DNA of 64,000 nucleotides. Source: Acanthosepion esculentum (Eukaryota > Mollusca > Cephalopoda > Sepiida > Sepiidae). The position numbers and the translations under genes are program-made. Positions 37,201 through 47,235 of this stretch are shown here, piece after piece (within the stretch, counting starts at the first letter, position 1; each line of letters begins with the position of its first letter). Under the pieces are notes generated by a model. It had not been told where the DNA came from. It searched no databases and worked only from the letters and a program-made list of their open reading frames with translations. The DNA lies in the NCBI GenBank assembly GCA_964036315.1, contig OZ038495.1:24152690-24216689 (forward strand). Reading direction: 5' to 3'.

Positions 37201-40200
37201 CTTCAAACAGAAAATAAGCAAACTTGCCGCTATTAATATCATCATATTTACGAAAAGAACGGAAATTAATCTCACCAGTTAAGCATCAAAATCAAAGTCC
37301 TTTTTAGAAGCTTGGGAATTGTGAATATTTTCCAGAGCCTGACAGTTCGATCTTCGACAACCGATATTTCGATTTCTTCCGACTTGCAACTGAATTCTCG
37401 CTTGTTAACTTTGGACATTTTATTCAAAACTATTTCTGCTTCCTTTTCCCTTTTCACGGTTAGTAGCCAACGTGGTGATTCTGGTAACACCCTGTAAAAA
37501 GTAATAAAAACAAAATAATATTTCATTATGTTTAAAAATATCTTCAGTCTTCTCAGTGATTAGATGAGAGAGAGAGAGAGAGAGGGAGATGGAGAGAGAG
37601 AGATCAGAAAGAGGTAAGCAATATTAGAAATTTGCTGTTTTAAATCTTACCAAATGAAAATCAATCCGCATGCTACTGAGGGTATAGAAATTAGTAGAAT
37701 GATCAGCTTCCAAGTTCGTATGTAATACGTCAATAAGCTAAGAATAAAGTATCCAGCGGTGAAATATAGTTGAATAGTGATGGTCGCATTAGTTCTGTTT
37801 TTCATTGAAGAAATTTCAGCTCCTGTTAAATAAAAGCTAAAATTAAAAGTACCAAAACACCATTTCGAGATGAATAATTCTTGAAAAATTTTAAATTCCG
37901 AAAACGGTTTTTAAACTACTGTCAATTTAATATGGAAGTCAAATTTACACCAATGGTTAGCAAGATCATTTTTTCATTAAATTCGGGATATGATCCCCAG
38001 CCACCATTAACTTGTTAAGGATTAAAAATTTGCTCTTAATGGCTTGATTTGTTGTTTCAAGGCGTAGATAACAAATATAGAAAACTCATTAAGGTGAATG
38101 TAAATATAGGGCCTTAAATTTCTTAATATCCATAAAATGTGTGTGGGGGGTGCATATCCGTCTCCGGTGTCCTTTTTGGTGTTCAAAATCATGTACGGAC
38201 AAGGACAAGCGACCTTACTCGGAAGGTTAGCACAACACAATCCACTTCGTCTAATATCAGTTATTATATCTATATTCTTGCAAAATATGCGATATCTATA
38301 ACGTAAAATACCTATATACATGTCTCTATATGATTATATCTTTATTTACCTGAGTTTTGTGCATTTAAAATTTTTTATGAATTAAACTCTTTCGTTCGCC
38401 CCCTACAAACATTTCAAGTATTAAAGCATTTTGTGACCTCATACAGTTGATGAAGTTGGGTGTGGTCACTTTCCGGCCAGTTTCACGGTGTCGATCCCTT
38501 AACGCTTTTAGCTTCTATGTTGTGTGAAAAAGCCTTCAGTGACGTTGACGCAGTTATCACCGACACAAACATGATGGAGTCAGTCGACAGGAAGGAGATG
38601 TTGTCTAAGTAACTCGCTGAAGTTTCCTGCAACACCTGTAAGCTGAAGTGCTCGTCAACAGACTTGAGCTTTTAAACTTGTAAGTTTATACTCGTTTATT
38701 ATTGTACTTTCAAAAGCGGTACAGCACCTTACAAATCATTAGGAATGTTTTTAATACTGAGAAATATCTGTGCTTCCTTCGACCAAATTTTGACTGTCAG
38801 CCAATCCTCGAAACGACACATATACTTTAGCCATACTGCTTTTAGGGAGAAAAAAATTAGAGTAACACAAAACGAAATAAAAAAAAATATCGTTTTGAAC
38901 CATTTTTCTTTTTAAAGAAATTTTTACATTTGGGGGAAAAAAAGGTTCTATTGCTCCTCACCCATTAGGTGTTAAAATAATTACTCCGAGCTTTACATTA
39001 CATATTTCACTAATCCCAAGACGAACTACGCCGCACTACAATACGTTCACTTACATCTTATTGTAATTGTGCTTGTTCCTTCCTTAGTTAGTTACTTAGT
39101 TCGTCCGTCCGTGATTCTCTTCAGTACTGATCTGTATTCGGCGTTTCACTAGCGGCAAATTTCAAAGAATCATCTTCACCCACTCCATTTCACACTTGCT
39201 GTCAACAAATGCTGGCGATTTTCAAAGAAACGCCCTCTCCAAAGAAGCGGCAATGGAAAATGCATATAACAGCCAATTTTTATCAATTTTTTCTTCGTAT
39301 TTTTTATATATATTATCGTGTATTTCTTTTGTGCATGGAACTGCACTTTTTCGCCCCAAAACAGCATATCATGATGAAATAAGGCCCCGAACTTAATAAA
39401 AACAATTGTTTATCGTCAAAATATTTGTTATTACTAATAGGAACGAAAGACCAAAGTATTTTTTTATTATTTTATTAAATTTTTAATCCTTTCTAGCACG
39501 TTCAAAACTTTGATAAAATCTTTTTTTTTCTTTTTTTTTTTAAGTCGGCGACCAAGGTCATATTTACGTTAGTGTTTTAGCCCCTATTTTTCTGGTGAAT
39601 TTGAAAGTTCTTGCAAAAATCAAATAATTGTTTGATTTTAGTGAAACTTTCAGGACTTATTCGAAAATGAAGGAAATTATTTTTGCATACTATGTTTTTC
39701 AGAATATTGTAGTAAACACATTTTTAATGTATGTGTTATGGTCCAGGTTCCTTGTACCACGGTGATGGTCCAAGGTAGAACCAATGAAGAATAACTCGAA
39801 CACGGGTATGGAATACCACAGATATATTACAAACAGAATATGTCCAAAAGAAGTAGAAGTGTTAGTAATAAAAATCAGGTTAGGTTAGAGAGAACTCTGT
39901 TGTCTCGACCAGTATCACTATTCCAATGTCTTACAGTAATCGTCTGACGCGACTCTGTCTCTGGTCAACCTCCCCGAACGATGCTCTGCCCTTCGGCGGA
40001 GCCTCGACCGGGTTCCTCCCTGCCCAGAAGCAGAGAGTTTCCTTCTGCCTCAGAGGCAGAGAGTTCGACCGTCTAGCCCAGTCGTCCAAAAGGACTGACT
40101 CACGATGTTCATTAACACGCCCACGTGTGTCAAATGTGGCACAAGGCCGGTTTAATGTGGGCTTCCGAGCCCGTAGGCTCGGGCAAAAATTGCCCGTATA

Positions 40201-40657
40201 AACGGGATCGGGTTGGTCAACCTCCCCGAACGAGGCTCTGCCCTTCGGCGGAGCCTCGTCCGAGTTCCTCCCTGCCCAGAAGCAGAGAGTTCCCCTCTGC
40301 CTCTGAGGCAGAGAGTTCGACCGGCTAGCTGAGACGTCCAAAAAGGACTGACTCACTATATTCATCAACACGCCCACGGTGTCAAATGTGGCACAAGGCC
40401 GGTTTAATGTGGGCTTTCCAAGCCCGTAGGCTCGGGCAAAAATAGCCCGTAGAACCCGTATAAACGGGATCGGGGTGGTCAACCACCTCGAACGAGCCTC
40501 TGCCCTTCGGCGGAGACTCGTCCGAGTTCCTCTCTGCCCAAAGGCAGAGAGTTCCCCTCTGCCTCAGAGGCAGAGAGTTCGACCGAATAGCTGAGTCGTC
40601 CAAAAAGGACTGACTCACTATATTCATCAACACGCCCACGTGTGTCAAATGTGGCAC

Positions 40658-40694
<37 letters not shown>

Positions 40695-40715
40695 GTAAAG
40701 AGAACGAAACGAATA

Positions 40716-40774
<59 letters not shown>

Positions 40775-41846
40775 GTAAAGAGAACGAAACGAATATCTAT
40801 CTATCTATCTATCTATATATATATATATATATATTAAATGAATATCTTTCAAAAGAGGAAATTATTTATATTTCGCATGTATTATATAGTTTTGTACATA
40901 TATATAGGTATATTGTTTTCTGTATTCATATCGAAGGAAACTGGCATGGCTCTATGTTGGGAGGGGGTACCACAGACTGATTGGCATTGGAAATCTTTGC
41001 ACACATGGTGGACACTTCCAAATATCTCTCTGTTTTGTTTATTTTCCCAGCCTATGAGTATTGTATGTCAAAAAACGATATATTTAACAGGTAAACTTTA
41101 TGTATTTTTAAATATATACCTGTATAAATATACACAATTTTACTACTTGCTGCTTAAGTATCTCATGCTTATTATGTATGTAAAGGCTTTAACTCTTCTC
41201 CTTCAATGCTTATTTTTATACATACATATATGTAGAAAACGTTTATTGTTTACTCAACATTCTATTAGTCGTTCCGTGGCACTAGTAAATGAATATTGCA
41301 ATTATTTTCTAGCATAGTTACATGGTTAGCATTCAGTATAACACATTGTGAACTTTACAGTGAGATTTGTTGCTTAAATCATTTGTGTTCGTCCAGGCAA
41401 AAGCATTCTTGTTTCATTTCGTATTTGGGGGTTCGAACCCGGGGAAAACGCTAAGAATTTAACTGCGCCTTTTCAGTACTGGAAGCTCTCCCGTATTTGT
41501 AAGATAATCACCGCACCGTCTATTTATTTCAATTTTCATCGTTTATTTGGCTTGTGACAGACTCAAAAACGTCCATAACAGTACAAGCTGGTGTCGTTCC
41601 TCGCAATTGTTAAATATTCGCGCAAAATATATTCAAATAAACTTTAGACGTGGGAGGATTTCGTTGATTTAAATAAAACAAAACACCTTACCGAACACAA
41701 CTGATGGCATATAAGAGAGAGCACATCCGATGGCTGTCAAAGTGCGGAATATGAGAATCACATTCATGTTCATGATTTGCGAAGACAGTATTCCAGTAAT
41801 ACCTTGCAGCAGCAATGCAGCGATGATGATAGTCTTGCGTCCGAAT
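28208..41846 (-). CDS. Gene B: SLC22-type MFS transporter, coding exons 4-10
   Basis: Gene-level entry. Seven exons splice in phase from the MFS loop after helix 2 to a stop codon. In order they give [54 protein letters not shown] with LLDRVGRKKM, HTCELYPTCARNGAIGY and SYFFLPETNNRQIEDN, all SLC22 landmarks in family order, then a short hydrophilic tail. Exons 1-3 are not found between 41847 and 64000. They should lie to the right of the LINE array, or the gene is a 5'-truncated duplicate. Paralogue of gene A with the same splice phases where both are visible. Confidence 0.85.
28832..28995 (-). CDS. Gene B coding exon 9
   Basis: Reads HNLGTGRLSGSLPLLTMG, the last helix and FFLPETNNRQIEDNFDDV. 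The donor GTAAAG at 28831 keeps the frame into exon 10. An alternative GTGATG donor nine bases earlier would give a stop after three codons. Confidence 0.82.
29225..31240 (+). mobile_element. Jockey-like LINE, broken (gene B intron 8)
   Basis: Antisense to gene B. It keeps an endonuclease part (HGLGVYIRENLSQARELSP, FLFGDFKAHHVKWFHHSN) and the first half of the reverse transcriptase (LLLDKQYGYRFSRFTADVL, ALDISKAFDRVWHASLLHK). The YADD region is degraded or missing. Many frameshifts and stops. Confidence 0.8.
31774..31955 (-). CDS. Gene B coding exon 8
   Basis: Reads (D)LQWTTTVLATLSRL, then LYLHTCELYPTCARNGAIGY and GGVIAPYIINL; 182 nt, acceptor AATTCAG, donor GTACGT. The ELYPT.ARN motif is diagnostic of SLC22. 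Confidence 0.88.
32614..32840 (-). CDS. Gene B coding exon 7
   Basis: Completes Trp with exon 6 and reads FVVSFVYYGLVINTENLSGN, a helix, LLDRVGRKKM (second MFS loop motif) and another helix to RMYASK; 227 nt, acceptor TTTTCAG, donor GTAAG. Confidence 0.9.
32895..34440 (+). mobile_element. Jockey-like LINE, 3' half, broken (gene B intron 6)
   Basis: Same family as 29225-31240. Frames show DKQDGFRFAMFTADGLTAN, then a decayed RT palm, KMRLLGLNFSTDLKWNDYIE, YCCHIWSGASVVHLAILDK and the C-terminal QPFTVEIAKCNRYL. It ends in an A-run at about 34430. Antisense to gene B. Confidence 0.82.
34441..35578. other. Gene B intron 6, unassigned
   Basis: Very AT-rich; no gene or repeat recognised. Confidence 0.5.
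35579..36322 (-). mobile_element. Tigger/pogo-like DNA transposon remnant
   Basis: Left end CAGTGGAACCTCG and right end CGAGGTTGCGCTG form terminal inverted repeats, flanked by TA. The right side carries further GTTCGAGAACCGA subrepeats. On the minus strand, MNPKKAKSDNGKGKRKVKRK at about 36068 looks like the basic N-terminus of a Tigger transposase; the rest is deleted. Confidence 0.75.
36323..37275. other. Gene B intron 6, right part
   Basis: No feature recognised. Confidence 0.5.
37276..37491 (-). CDS. Gene B coding exon 6
   Basis: Reads [19 protein letters not shown], the charged loop, [15 protein letters not shown] and LMLNW; 216 nt between TTTTTACAG and GTGAG. Confidence 0.9.
37560..37610. 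repeat. (GA)n microsatellite in gene B intron 5
   Basis: Imperfect GA run between exons 6 and 5. Confidence 0.9.
37651..37822 (-). CDS. Gene B coding exon 5
   Basis: Reads GAEISSMKNRTNATITIQLY and two helices; 172 nt, donor GTAAG. Confidence 0.88.
37823..39370. other. Gene B intron 4, left part
   Basis: No gene. The stretch 38760-39055 is homologous to gene A intron 4 near 4660-4960. Confidence 0.55.
39371..39545 (+). repeat. Unclassified interspersed repeat, copy 3
   Basis: Shares GAAAGACCAAAGTATTTT and CTAGCACGTTCAAAAC with 6580-6670. Confidence 0.5.
39732..39950 (+). mobile_element. Truncated LTR, family 2
   Basis: Matches the first two-thirds of 3781-4094 from TGTTATGGTCC to ATCGTCTGACGC, then is cut off where the satellite begins. 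Confidence 0.85.
39963..40658. repeat. GC-rich satellite, 252-262 bp unit, about 2.7 copies
   Basis: CTTCGGCGGA recurs at 39991, 40243 and 40505. Each unit is packed with short perfect hairpins (for example CTCTGCCTCAGAGGCAGAG, GTCCAAAAAGGAC, CCCGTATAAACGGG). It also contains AAATGTGGCACAAGGCC, which recurs at the 3' end of the Tx1-like LINEs. An uninterrupted minus-strand frame across two units is a product of the repeat, not a gene. Confidence 0.9.
40659..40835. repeat. Compound (AT)n / 28-bp minisatellite
   Basis: AT runs separated by two copies of AAATGTAAAGAGAACGAAAC plus ATCT units. Confidence 0.92.
40836..41691. other. Gene B intron 4 adjoining exon 4
   Basis: No gene. The homology with gene A intron 4 resumes at about 41285. 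The 2.2 kb between 39055 and 41285 is therefore extra in gene B. Confidence 0.55.
41692..41846 (-). CDS. Gene B coding exon 4
   Basis: Reads (R)FGRKTIIIAALLLQGITG and ends ALSYMPSVVF; 155 nt, acceptor TTTCTAG, donor GTAAG. Nearly the same protein as gene A exon 4. Confidence 0.88.
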
Positions 41847-42699
41847 CTAGAAAAATCATAAGGCGACATTAATGTAAGTCAGAGCAAGATTGTGTTAGAA
41901 AAAAAGGTTTGTTATTCAAACTTAAGTTAATACACTTCAGAACGAAATGGAAGTGAACATATTTTGATGCATTTTTATAATATTTAAACGTTTACAAGGC
42001 AAAAAAATCTCCGTTTTTTTAAAAATCTATCTGAATTCCAGCGGATCAGCAAGTTGTGGCGAGCAATATGGTCTCGGAGGCCTTACTCACATGATTTTAT
42101 ATCATCCAAGTGAATCTTAGCAAATATCAACACGAAAAGATATGGGAATCTCGCCGTAGCTTACTGGGAATATATTTGATTCGGTGACCATTACTAACGT
42201 AATGTTGTAGATCATTGCCTGGTACCTCATATTTGTGTCTTTGCGCAAAATATAATTTTAATTAGTAAATAATACTATAGTAACCAATATTATATATATA
42301 TAAGACAGAAATCATTCTTTAAAAAAGCTTTATTGATTAATACTGATATGGTTTGTCTGTTTAAAATCTTATTTAGTTTTTCCAACTTGTTTTATGCCAG
42401 AATTAAAAATAGTAAAGTTTATTATAATATTCATATATTTTCTACTGTCACGACAGTCGTTATTTTGAGATGCGAGTTATCACTCTGTTTATCAAACTGG
42501 GTTTGGAAAATTGTGACGTTTTTACTTTGCTGGAATTAAATTTAATTTAAAGGTTACACCATCTGCAGCTGTCAAACTGAATACATACACACACATATAT
42601 ATATATATATATTTAAATATATTTGCAACGGTACAGAAGCGTATCAAGGCATAAAAAACAATATTTTTTATTAAAGGCCATGATAGATTTAAAATAAAA
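41847..42699. other. Gene B intron 3 beside exon 4
   Basis: Shares CTTAGCAAAT.TCAA.ACGAAAAGATATGGG with gene A intron 3 near 5715-5745. No gene; a short (AT)n run at about 42595-42612. Confidence 0.55.
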
Positions 42700-42995
42700 A
42701 CACCAGTCAACCGGTTTCGTCGCCTCTCATCAGAACTGTTAACGGGGAATAGAAATTATGAAGAAAATATCTGTTATGGATGACATAAATGAATGGACAG
42801 GGAAGAAAGAGATAAATAAAAAAAAAGAAAAAAGTGTATATAATAAAAGTAATACCACAAAAGATGCTAGAGACCCAGTGCAGCAAGCCCAAGCAAACAG
42901 TCCCTTTGTTTGCAAAGAGACGGTCGCCTGGACCCTGATGTACAAAGTCTCCAACACCCTGAGATGGAATACTGAGTGTGCCCTGGCCAAAACAG
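42700..42995 (-). mobile_element. Penelope-like element, 3' end, interrupted by the LINE array
   Basis: The minus strand reads WFSVLARAHSVFHLRVLETL and SLQTKGLFAW, aligning with [20 protein letters not shown] of the fragment at 16605-17535. The GIY-YIG region upstream of this is replaced by the LINE array. Its 5' part should lie beyond 64000. Confidence 0.8.
42702..42741 (-). ncRNA. Hammerhead-ribozyme-like motif (Penelope-like element 3' tail)
   Basis: Minus strand: CAGTT-CTGATGA-GAGGCGAC-GAAAC-CGGTT-GACTG. The CTGATGA and GAAAC cores are exact. Stem I (CAGTT/GACTG) pairs over five positions, one of them G-U. Stem III is the minimal palindrome AACCGGTT, as in Penelope hammerheads thought to work as dimers. 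Stem II is weak. Confidence 0.5.
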
Positions 42996-43025
42996 AAAAC
43001 CAGGTCACACTAATATTTATTTGCA
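42996..43025 (-). repeat. Penelope-derived target sequence at the 3' junction of LINE copy 1
   Basis: Minus strand AATAAAT...ACCTGGTTTT continues the reading frame of the flanking Penelope element and aligns with AATAAATC...AACTGGTTC at about 17165-17190. The same segment recurs at 50120 and 57229. Confidence 0.85.
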
Positions 43026-43759
43026 TATATTAAAAAAACATATACAAAATGTGGCACAAGGCCTAAAAAGGGGGGTGGGGAAGGACGGTCATCATCTGTC
43101 TTAAACTAAAAACTTAGCTAGTCGCAACCGCTGACCCAAACATACCAACAACGGTCCGAGCACCAAAACAACACATTCTTCCATACCTTTCTTACTACAT
43201 CCACCATAATTCCTCAAATTCTCTATGAAAATCTAACTAGTCCCCATATGTACAATACAAAGTCAGTGGGGGGGGGAGATAACAACTTTAAAAACCCCAA
43301 TGTATATTTACAAAACAAATGAACTATTTACAAGAAAACAAAACAAAATAAGATTAGTAATAAAACCCCCACAGTACCTAAAATGTGGCAGTAACATCAG
43401 TTAACTGGACGAAAAAATTGCGGGATTATAAAAGTTTGAAAAACAGTCATCCTTCCAAAATCACTCACACAGACACACACTCATTCAGACACAATAACAA
43501 ATACGAAAAACCACACACACGAAACGAAAGCCATCCCGCAACCACCAGAGAACCGACGTCACTGGCCACCTAACGCGGGAGGGGATGGGGAATTAAACTA
43601 AAGAAAAATAGGGACAGAAATAAAAGGGGGGCTAATGAGCATACATACTCTAGCTAAGTTAACCAGAAACGAGAAACTAAAAATTCAAAATAAACCTATA
43701 CTAGTCTAATATCGGGACGGGTTGCTTCTGTTGAACCCATGAGGGACGAAATCCTGCAC
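43026..43759 (-). other. 3'UTR of LINE copy 1
   Basis: A-rich and C-rich on the plus strand. A stem TCCCGC/GCGGGA closes a loop at 43534-43580. Near the 3' end is GGCCTTGTGCCACATTT (43047-43063, minus), shared with the satellite at 39963. The element ends in a T-run and TAATATA rather than a poly-A tail. Confidence 0.75.
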
Positions 43760-46700
43760 CTAACCGAGGTCCAAGTGCCACTCCAAGTCAGCTCCTCTCA
43801 CTCTACACATTCGCGCAAGATTTACCCACCTTTTGCCGAATTCTGATGAAGGGAGTCGCCGCCTTTCCGTCCTAATCTTGACTTTAAGCTGATGCTTAAA
43901 GTACAAGATTAGTAGGGAAGAAGTGAACTTCTCACCTTCATAGAATCCCTTCTGACGCGTCACCCAAATCACGACTCTCATAACTCCTAGCAAGCAGTGG
44001 AACACATAAAGTTCAGACTCCGTTAGCGGCGGGGCCACATTGCTACAAACAGAAGCGGCCTCAAGGACGAAAAACTTTCCCTGCAACATGCGAACCATGA
44101 GACCTTCAACAAACTTACACAATGGTGCTACCGACTTGCAATGAAAGAAGACGTGACCAAGGGTCTCGACTTCCCCCTCACAACGTCGGCAGTTTGGATA
44201 TTTCTCCAAACCCGCTGCGCAAAGTTTTTTGCCGACCCAGAGGGCCCCACGTATCACCAGCCAGGTGAGGTATGCCTCATCGTTGTTGAGACATTTCAAC
44301 CCGGAAGCCCAAGGCCAGATTGAGCGAGCCTCCCGCTTCGTAAGACCGAGCTCGTCAATCAAATCATCATGAACGGACCCCCTGACTACCACCCGATATA
44401 ATGCCCTACGAGACAACGCCTGGACGTTGTGGAGGCCAACCGTCGCCCGTAAGAGGTGTTTCAGAGCCAGACGACATTCACGGTAGAAGGAGCACTCGGC
44501 ACGAGGCAAACGGCCAGCCTCCTCCTCGCCCGAGTGCACACTTCTCAAGGATGGGAAGGATCTACGGGCGTCTTCCTTCCAGAAGGCGCCCCCGTCATCC
44601 GAATCGCGACACAAACGATCCAGGAACCCGATGCGAAGCATATCGAGACGAATCTCAATGCTAGGCATACCTAGACCGCCTTCAGCAGGATGAAGGCAAC
44701 AGATCTCCCGACATACCCTAGGAGCTCTGCCTCTCCACAAGAAAGAGAACAAGAGCTGTACTAATGAAAGCACTGTGGTAGACGGAAGTGGAAGTACCGA
44801 GAGTCGGTAAAGGAGAATCGGGTAGATATGTGAAACACATACCTCCGCCCTCCCCTTCAAGGAAAGCCTCCTCCGAGACCACAAATTAATTGCGCTCTCG
44901 GCCTTCTCTCGTACCTCCGACCAATTCATATCCAACTGGATATCAGGACCGAACCAGACGCCGAGTATCTTGATCGGCCCATCCGTCCAGCTGAATGGTC
45001 CGGGAAGAGAAACCCCCTTCCACGCACCCAACCGCAAGCCAACAGACTTATCGCGGTTGATCTTGGCCCCTGTCACCATCTCATACCCACCGATTTCTCT
45101 GCTGACTTCGTTAATCTCGGCTCTGCTCGACACAAGAACCGAAACGTCGTCAGCATAGGCAGAATACCTGGCCGAGGTGGTAGCACCAGGTAAAGAGATT
45201 CCGCGTAGGACCGGATTCGCCTTTAACTTGCGAAGGAAGGGTTCCAACGCAAGAACGTAAAGCATAGGCGAAAGCGGACAACCCTGACGAATAGATCGAG
45301 ACAATACGAAAGGTTCCGATCTTACCCCGTTCACTTCCACCAGCGCACCGGGGGTCGCATACATAAGCCGGATCCAGGAGCGAAAGTACGGCCCGAAACC
45401 GGCAGCCGAAAGAACAGCCTCCAAGAATCGATGGTCAACCCTATCAAAGGCCTTGGACTGATCTAAATTGATCAGCGCGGCTTCACTGTCGACTTTCTCG
45501 ATGATCAGGCGCACCATGTGAAGGTTGTCCTGAATAGTCCGGCCCTTCACAGAACAAGTCTGCTCGGAGCCAATCAGACTAGACAGGACAAGCTGCAAAC
45601 GGTTAGCCAAGACCTTAGCCAAAATCTTTAACTCTGTATTTAACATCGTTAAAGGGCGAAAGTTACCTATCCCATCCCCACCGCTTTTGTCCTTACGCAG
45701 CAGCTTGATCACACCCCTGGTGAAGCGTTGAGGTATAGACCCCTGCTTCATCCAGTTGTTAAAGACCAGCTCCAGCAAAGGAACAAAAACGGGCGACTGC
45801 CTCAAGTACACTTCGTAAGGAAGACCATCTAATCCCGGAGACTTATCCAGGCCAACCTGTTTCAGCGCTTCCCAGATTTCCGACTCAGTGATGGGACCCT
45901 CGCACCCAGCCGCTTCAGCTGCCTCAAGGCAGGGAAAGTCAGCTAAATAGGTGTCGAACCGAGCAGAGCTCAGACCGGGCTCCCTGGTAAAAAGCTCCCG
46001 AAAGTAATCCCGAAAAGCCTCGCATATGCCCGAGTTTGTAGTCACTGTCCGCCCGTCCGGCAATGTGACGCTCGCGATATGCCTTCTTGAAGCATTCCTA
46101 CTTTCCTCTGCACGCAGTTCCGCGGCCATATTCGTCGCCTCAGAGGACATTCTTTTTAACCTAGCCCTAACTACCAGAGCTTGATCCTTCTTGCTAAGCA
46201 AGGAGGACAACTCTGCCTTAGCTAGGACTACTTCCCCACTATCACGGGATTTCACAGCCCGATCAACTCTTTGTTCTAAAGCCGTTTGCGCCGCTAATCT
46301 ATCTACATTGAGTCGACGACTAAAATCGGCAGCAAACGTTCGAATTTTAGATTTAAGTTTGTCCCACCAGGCATTTCCCACCACAGCCCCCGTCAGTTCC
46401 CTTTGTAAGGTTAGTAAAAACTGGTCCCGGAAATGCTGCTCGCCAAATAACGAGCAGTTGAATTTCCAGTAGCCAGTCATCCTAACATTAGGCTTATCTA
46501 AGTTTACACGGACCCGGACAAGCCTATGATCCGAATAAACTATATAATGAAAACTTGGACACCCTAAGAGTCCTACATCGACTCTCCTAACTAAAACTCG
46601 GTCGAGGTAGCTCGCAAGCACACCTACAGCCGAGCTGCCACTATTTGTCCAAGTCCACACTACCCGCTGAGGGTGTTCATTCCGGTACTTGTCGATGAGA

Positions 46701-47224
46701 TCAAACCCATCGACAAAGCCCCGAAAATGTTCCACTCCCCAGTTTTTAGTACCCGCTTTATATTTGGACCCTATACGATCTATATCGGGGTCAAGGACGG
46801 CATTCCAATCCCCCGCTAAAATTAACCGACGTGATGTCGTCATAAACGGCTCGATCTGCCGAAACAAAGCAGGTCGCTCAGCCTGGGTATTGGGCCCATA
46901 AACCCCAATGAGACGCAAAGCCTTATCCTTTATGGTAGCATCCAGCACGCAAAGCCTGCCCGCCGGATCTGCGAAGACAAGAGCACACGCAGCCTTCAAA
47001 GTCTTGCTCACCAGCCAAGAGACACCCCTCGAGTGTCCATCAAAACATGCTGAATAAAGAGTAAACTCCCTAGACAGAATGTCTTCATGATCGCGAGAAG
47101 AAAAACGGGTCTCTTGTACACAACATATATTCACACCGAGGCTCTGAAGGTCGCGAACGAGTCTCACCCTTCGAGACTCCGACCTCAGGCCTCGGACATT
47201 CACACTAGCTAACCAGAGTGCCAT
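43760..47224 (-). CDS. LINE copy 1 ORF2: AP endonuclease + reverse transcriptase (1154 aa)
   Basis: Performs target-primed reverse transcription: nicks the target and copies the LINE RNA. The AP-endonuclease domain (about residues 1-235) keeps N9, E38 in VQETR, D139/N141 in GDWN, D208 in SYLDR and D232/H233 in SDH. The RT (about 500-760) has LDQSKAFDRVDH, RQGCPLSP and the catalytic AYADD at 689-693. A C-terminal knuckle C1012-x2-C1015-x8-H1024-x4-C1029 follows. The ATG at 47224 is the first ATG of the frame and lies 11 nt after the ORF1 stop in another frame, suggesting reinitiation. All catalytic residues are intact, so the protein is probably functional. Confidence 0.93.
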   Translation of the reverse strand: MALWLASVNVRGLRSESRRVRLVRDLQSLGVNICCVQETRFSSRDHEDILSREFTLYSACFDGHSRGVSWLVSKTLKAACALVFADPAGRLCVLDATIKDKALRLIGVYGPNTQAERPALFRQIEPFMTTSRRLILAGDWNAVLDPDIDRIGSKYKAGTKNWGVEHFRGFVDGFDLIDKYRNEHPQRVVWTWTNSGSSAVGVLASYLDRVLVRRVDVGLLGCPSFHYIVYSDHRLVRVRVNLDKPNVRMTGYWKFNCSLFGEQHFRDQFLLTLQRELTGAVVGNAWWDKLKSKIRTFAADFSRRLNVDRLAAQTALEQRVDRAVKSRDSGEVVLAKAELSSLLSKKDQALVVRARLKRMSSEATNMAAELRAEESRNASRRHIASVTLPDGRTVTTNSGICEAFRDYFRELFTREPGLSSARFDTYLADFPCLEAAEAAGCEGPITESEIWEALKQVGLDKSPGLDGLPYEVYLRQSPVFVPLLELVFNNWMKQGSIPQRFTRGVIKLLRKDKSGGDGIGNFRPLTMLNTELKILAKVLANRLQLVLSSLIGSEQTCSVKGRTIQDNLHMVRLIIEKVDSEAALINLDQSKAFDRVDHRFLEAVLSAAGFGPYFRSWIRLMYATPGALVEVNGVRSEPFVLSRSIRQGCPLSPMLYVLALEPFLRKLKANPVLRGISLPGATTSARYSAYADDVSVLVSSRAEINEVSREIGGYEMVTGAKINRDKSVGLRLGAWKGVSLPGPFSWTDGPIKILGVWFGPDIQLDMNWSEVREKAESAINLWSRRRLSLKGRAEVCVSHIYPILLYRLSVLPLPSTTVLSLVQLLFSFLWRGRAPRVCREICCLHPAEGGLGMPSIEIRLDMLRIGFLDRLCRDSDDGGAFWKEDARRSFPSLRSVHSGEEEAGRLPRAECSFYRECRLALKHLLRATVGLHNVQALSRRALYRVVVRGSVHDDLIDELGLTKREARSIWPWASGLKCLNNDEAYLTWLVIRGALWVGKKLCAAGLEKYPNCRRCEGEVETLGHVFFHCKSVAPLCKFVEGLMVRMLQGKFFVLEAASVCSNVAPPLTESELYVFHCLLGVMRVVIWVTRQKGFYEGEKFTSSLLILYFKHQLKVKIRTERRRLPSSEFGKRWVNLARMCRVRGADLEWHLDLG

Positions 47225-47235
47225 TATCAAATCGA

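Noticed and set aside
37560..37610. CRISPR-like or regulatory array at the GA run
   Set aside because: A simple imperfect dinucleotide repeat; no spacers.
39931..40482. 183-residue minus-strand frame with internal repetition in the satellite
   Set aside because: The frame exists because two satellite units are joined in phase; codon content follows the hairpin repeats and no domain is visible.
47225..47230. ORF2 start at the upstream TTG (47230, and equivalents)
   Set aside because: TTG is not a normal eukaryotic start; the ATG two codons later gives the full endonuclease domain.
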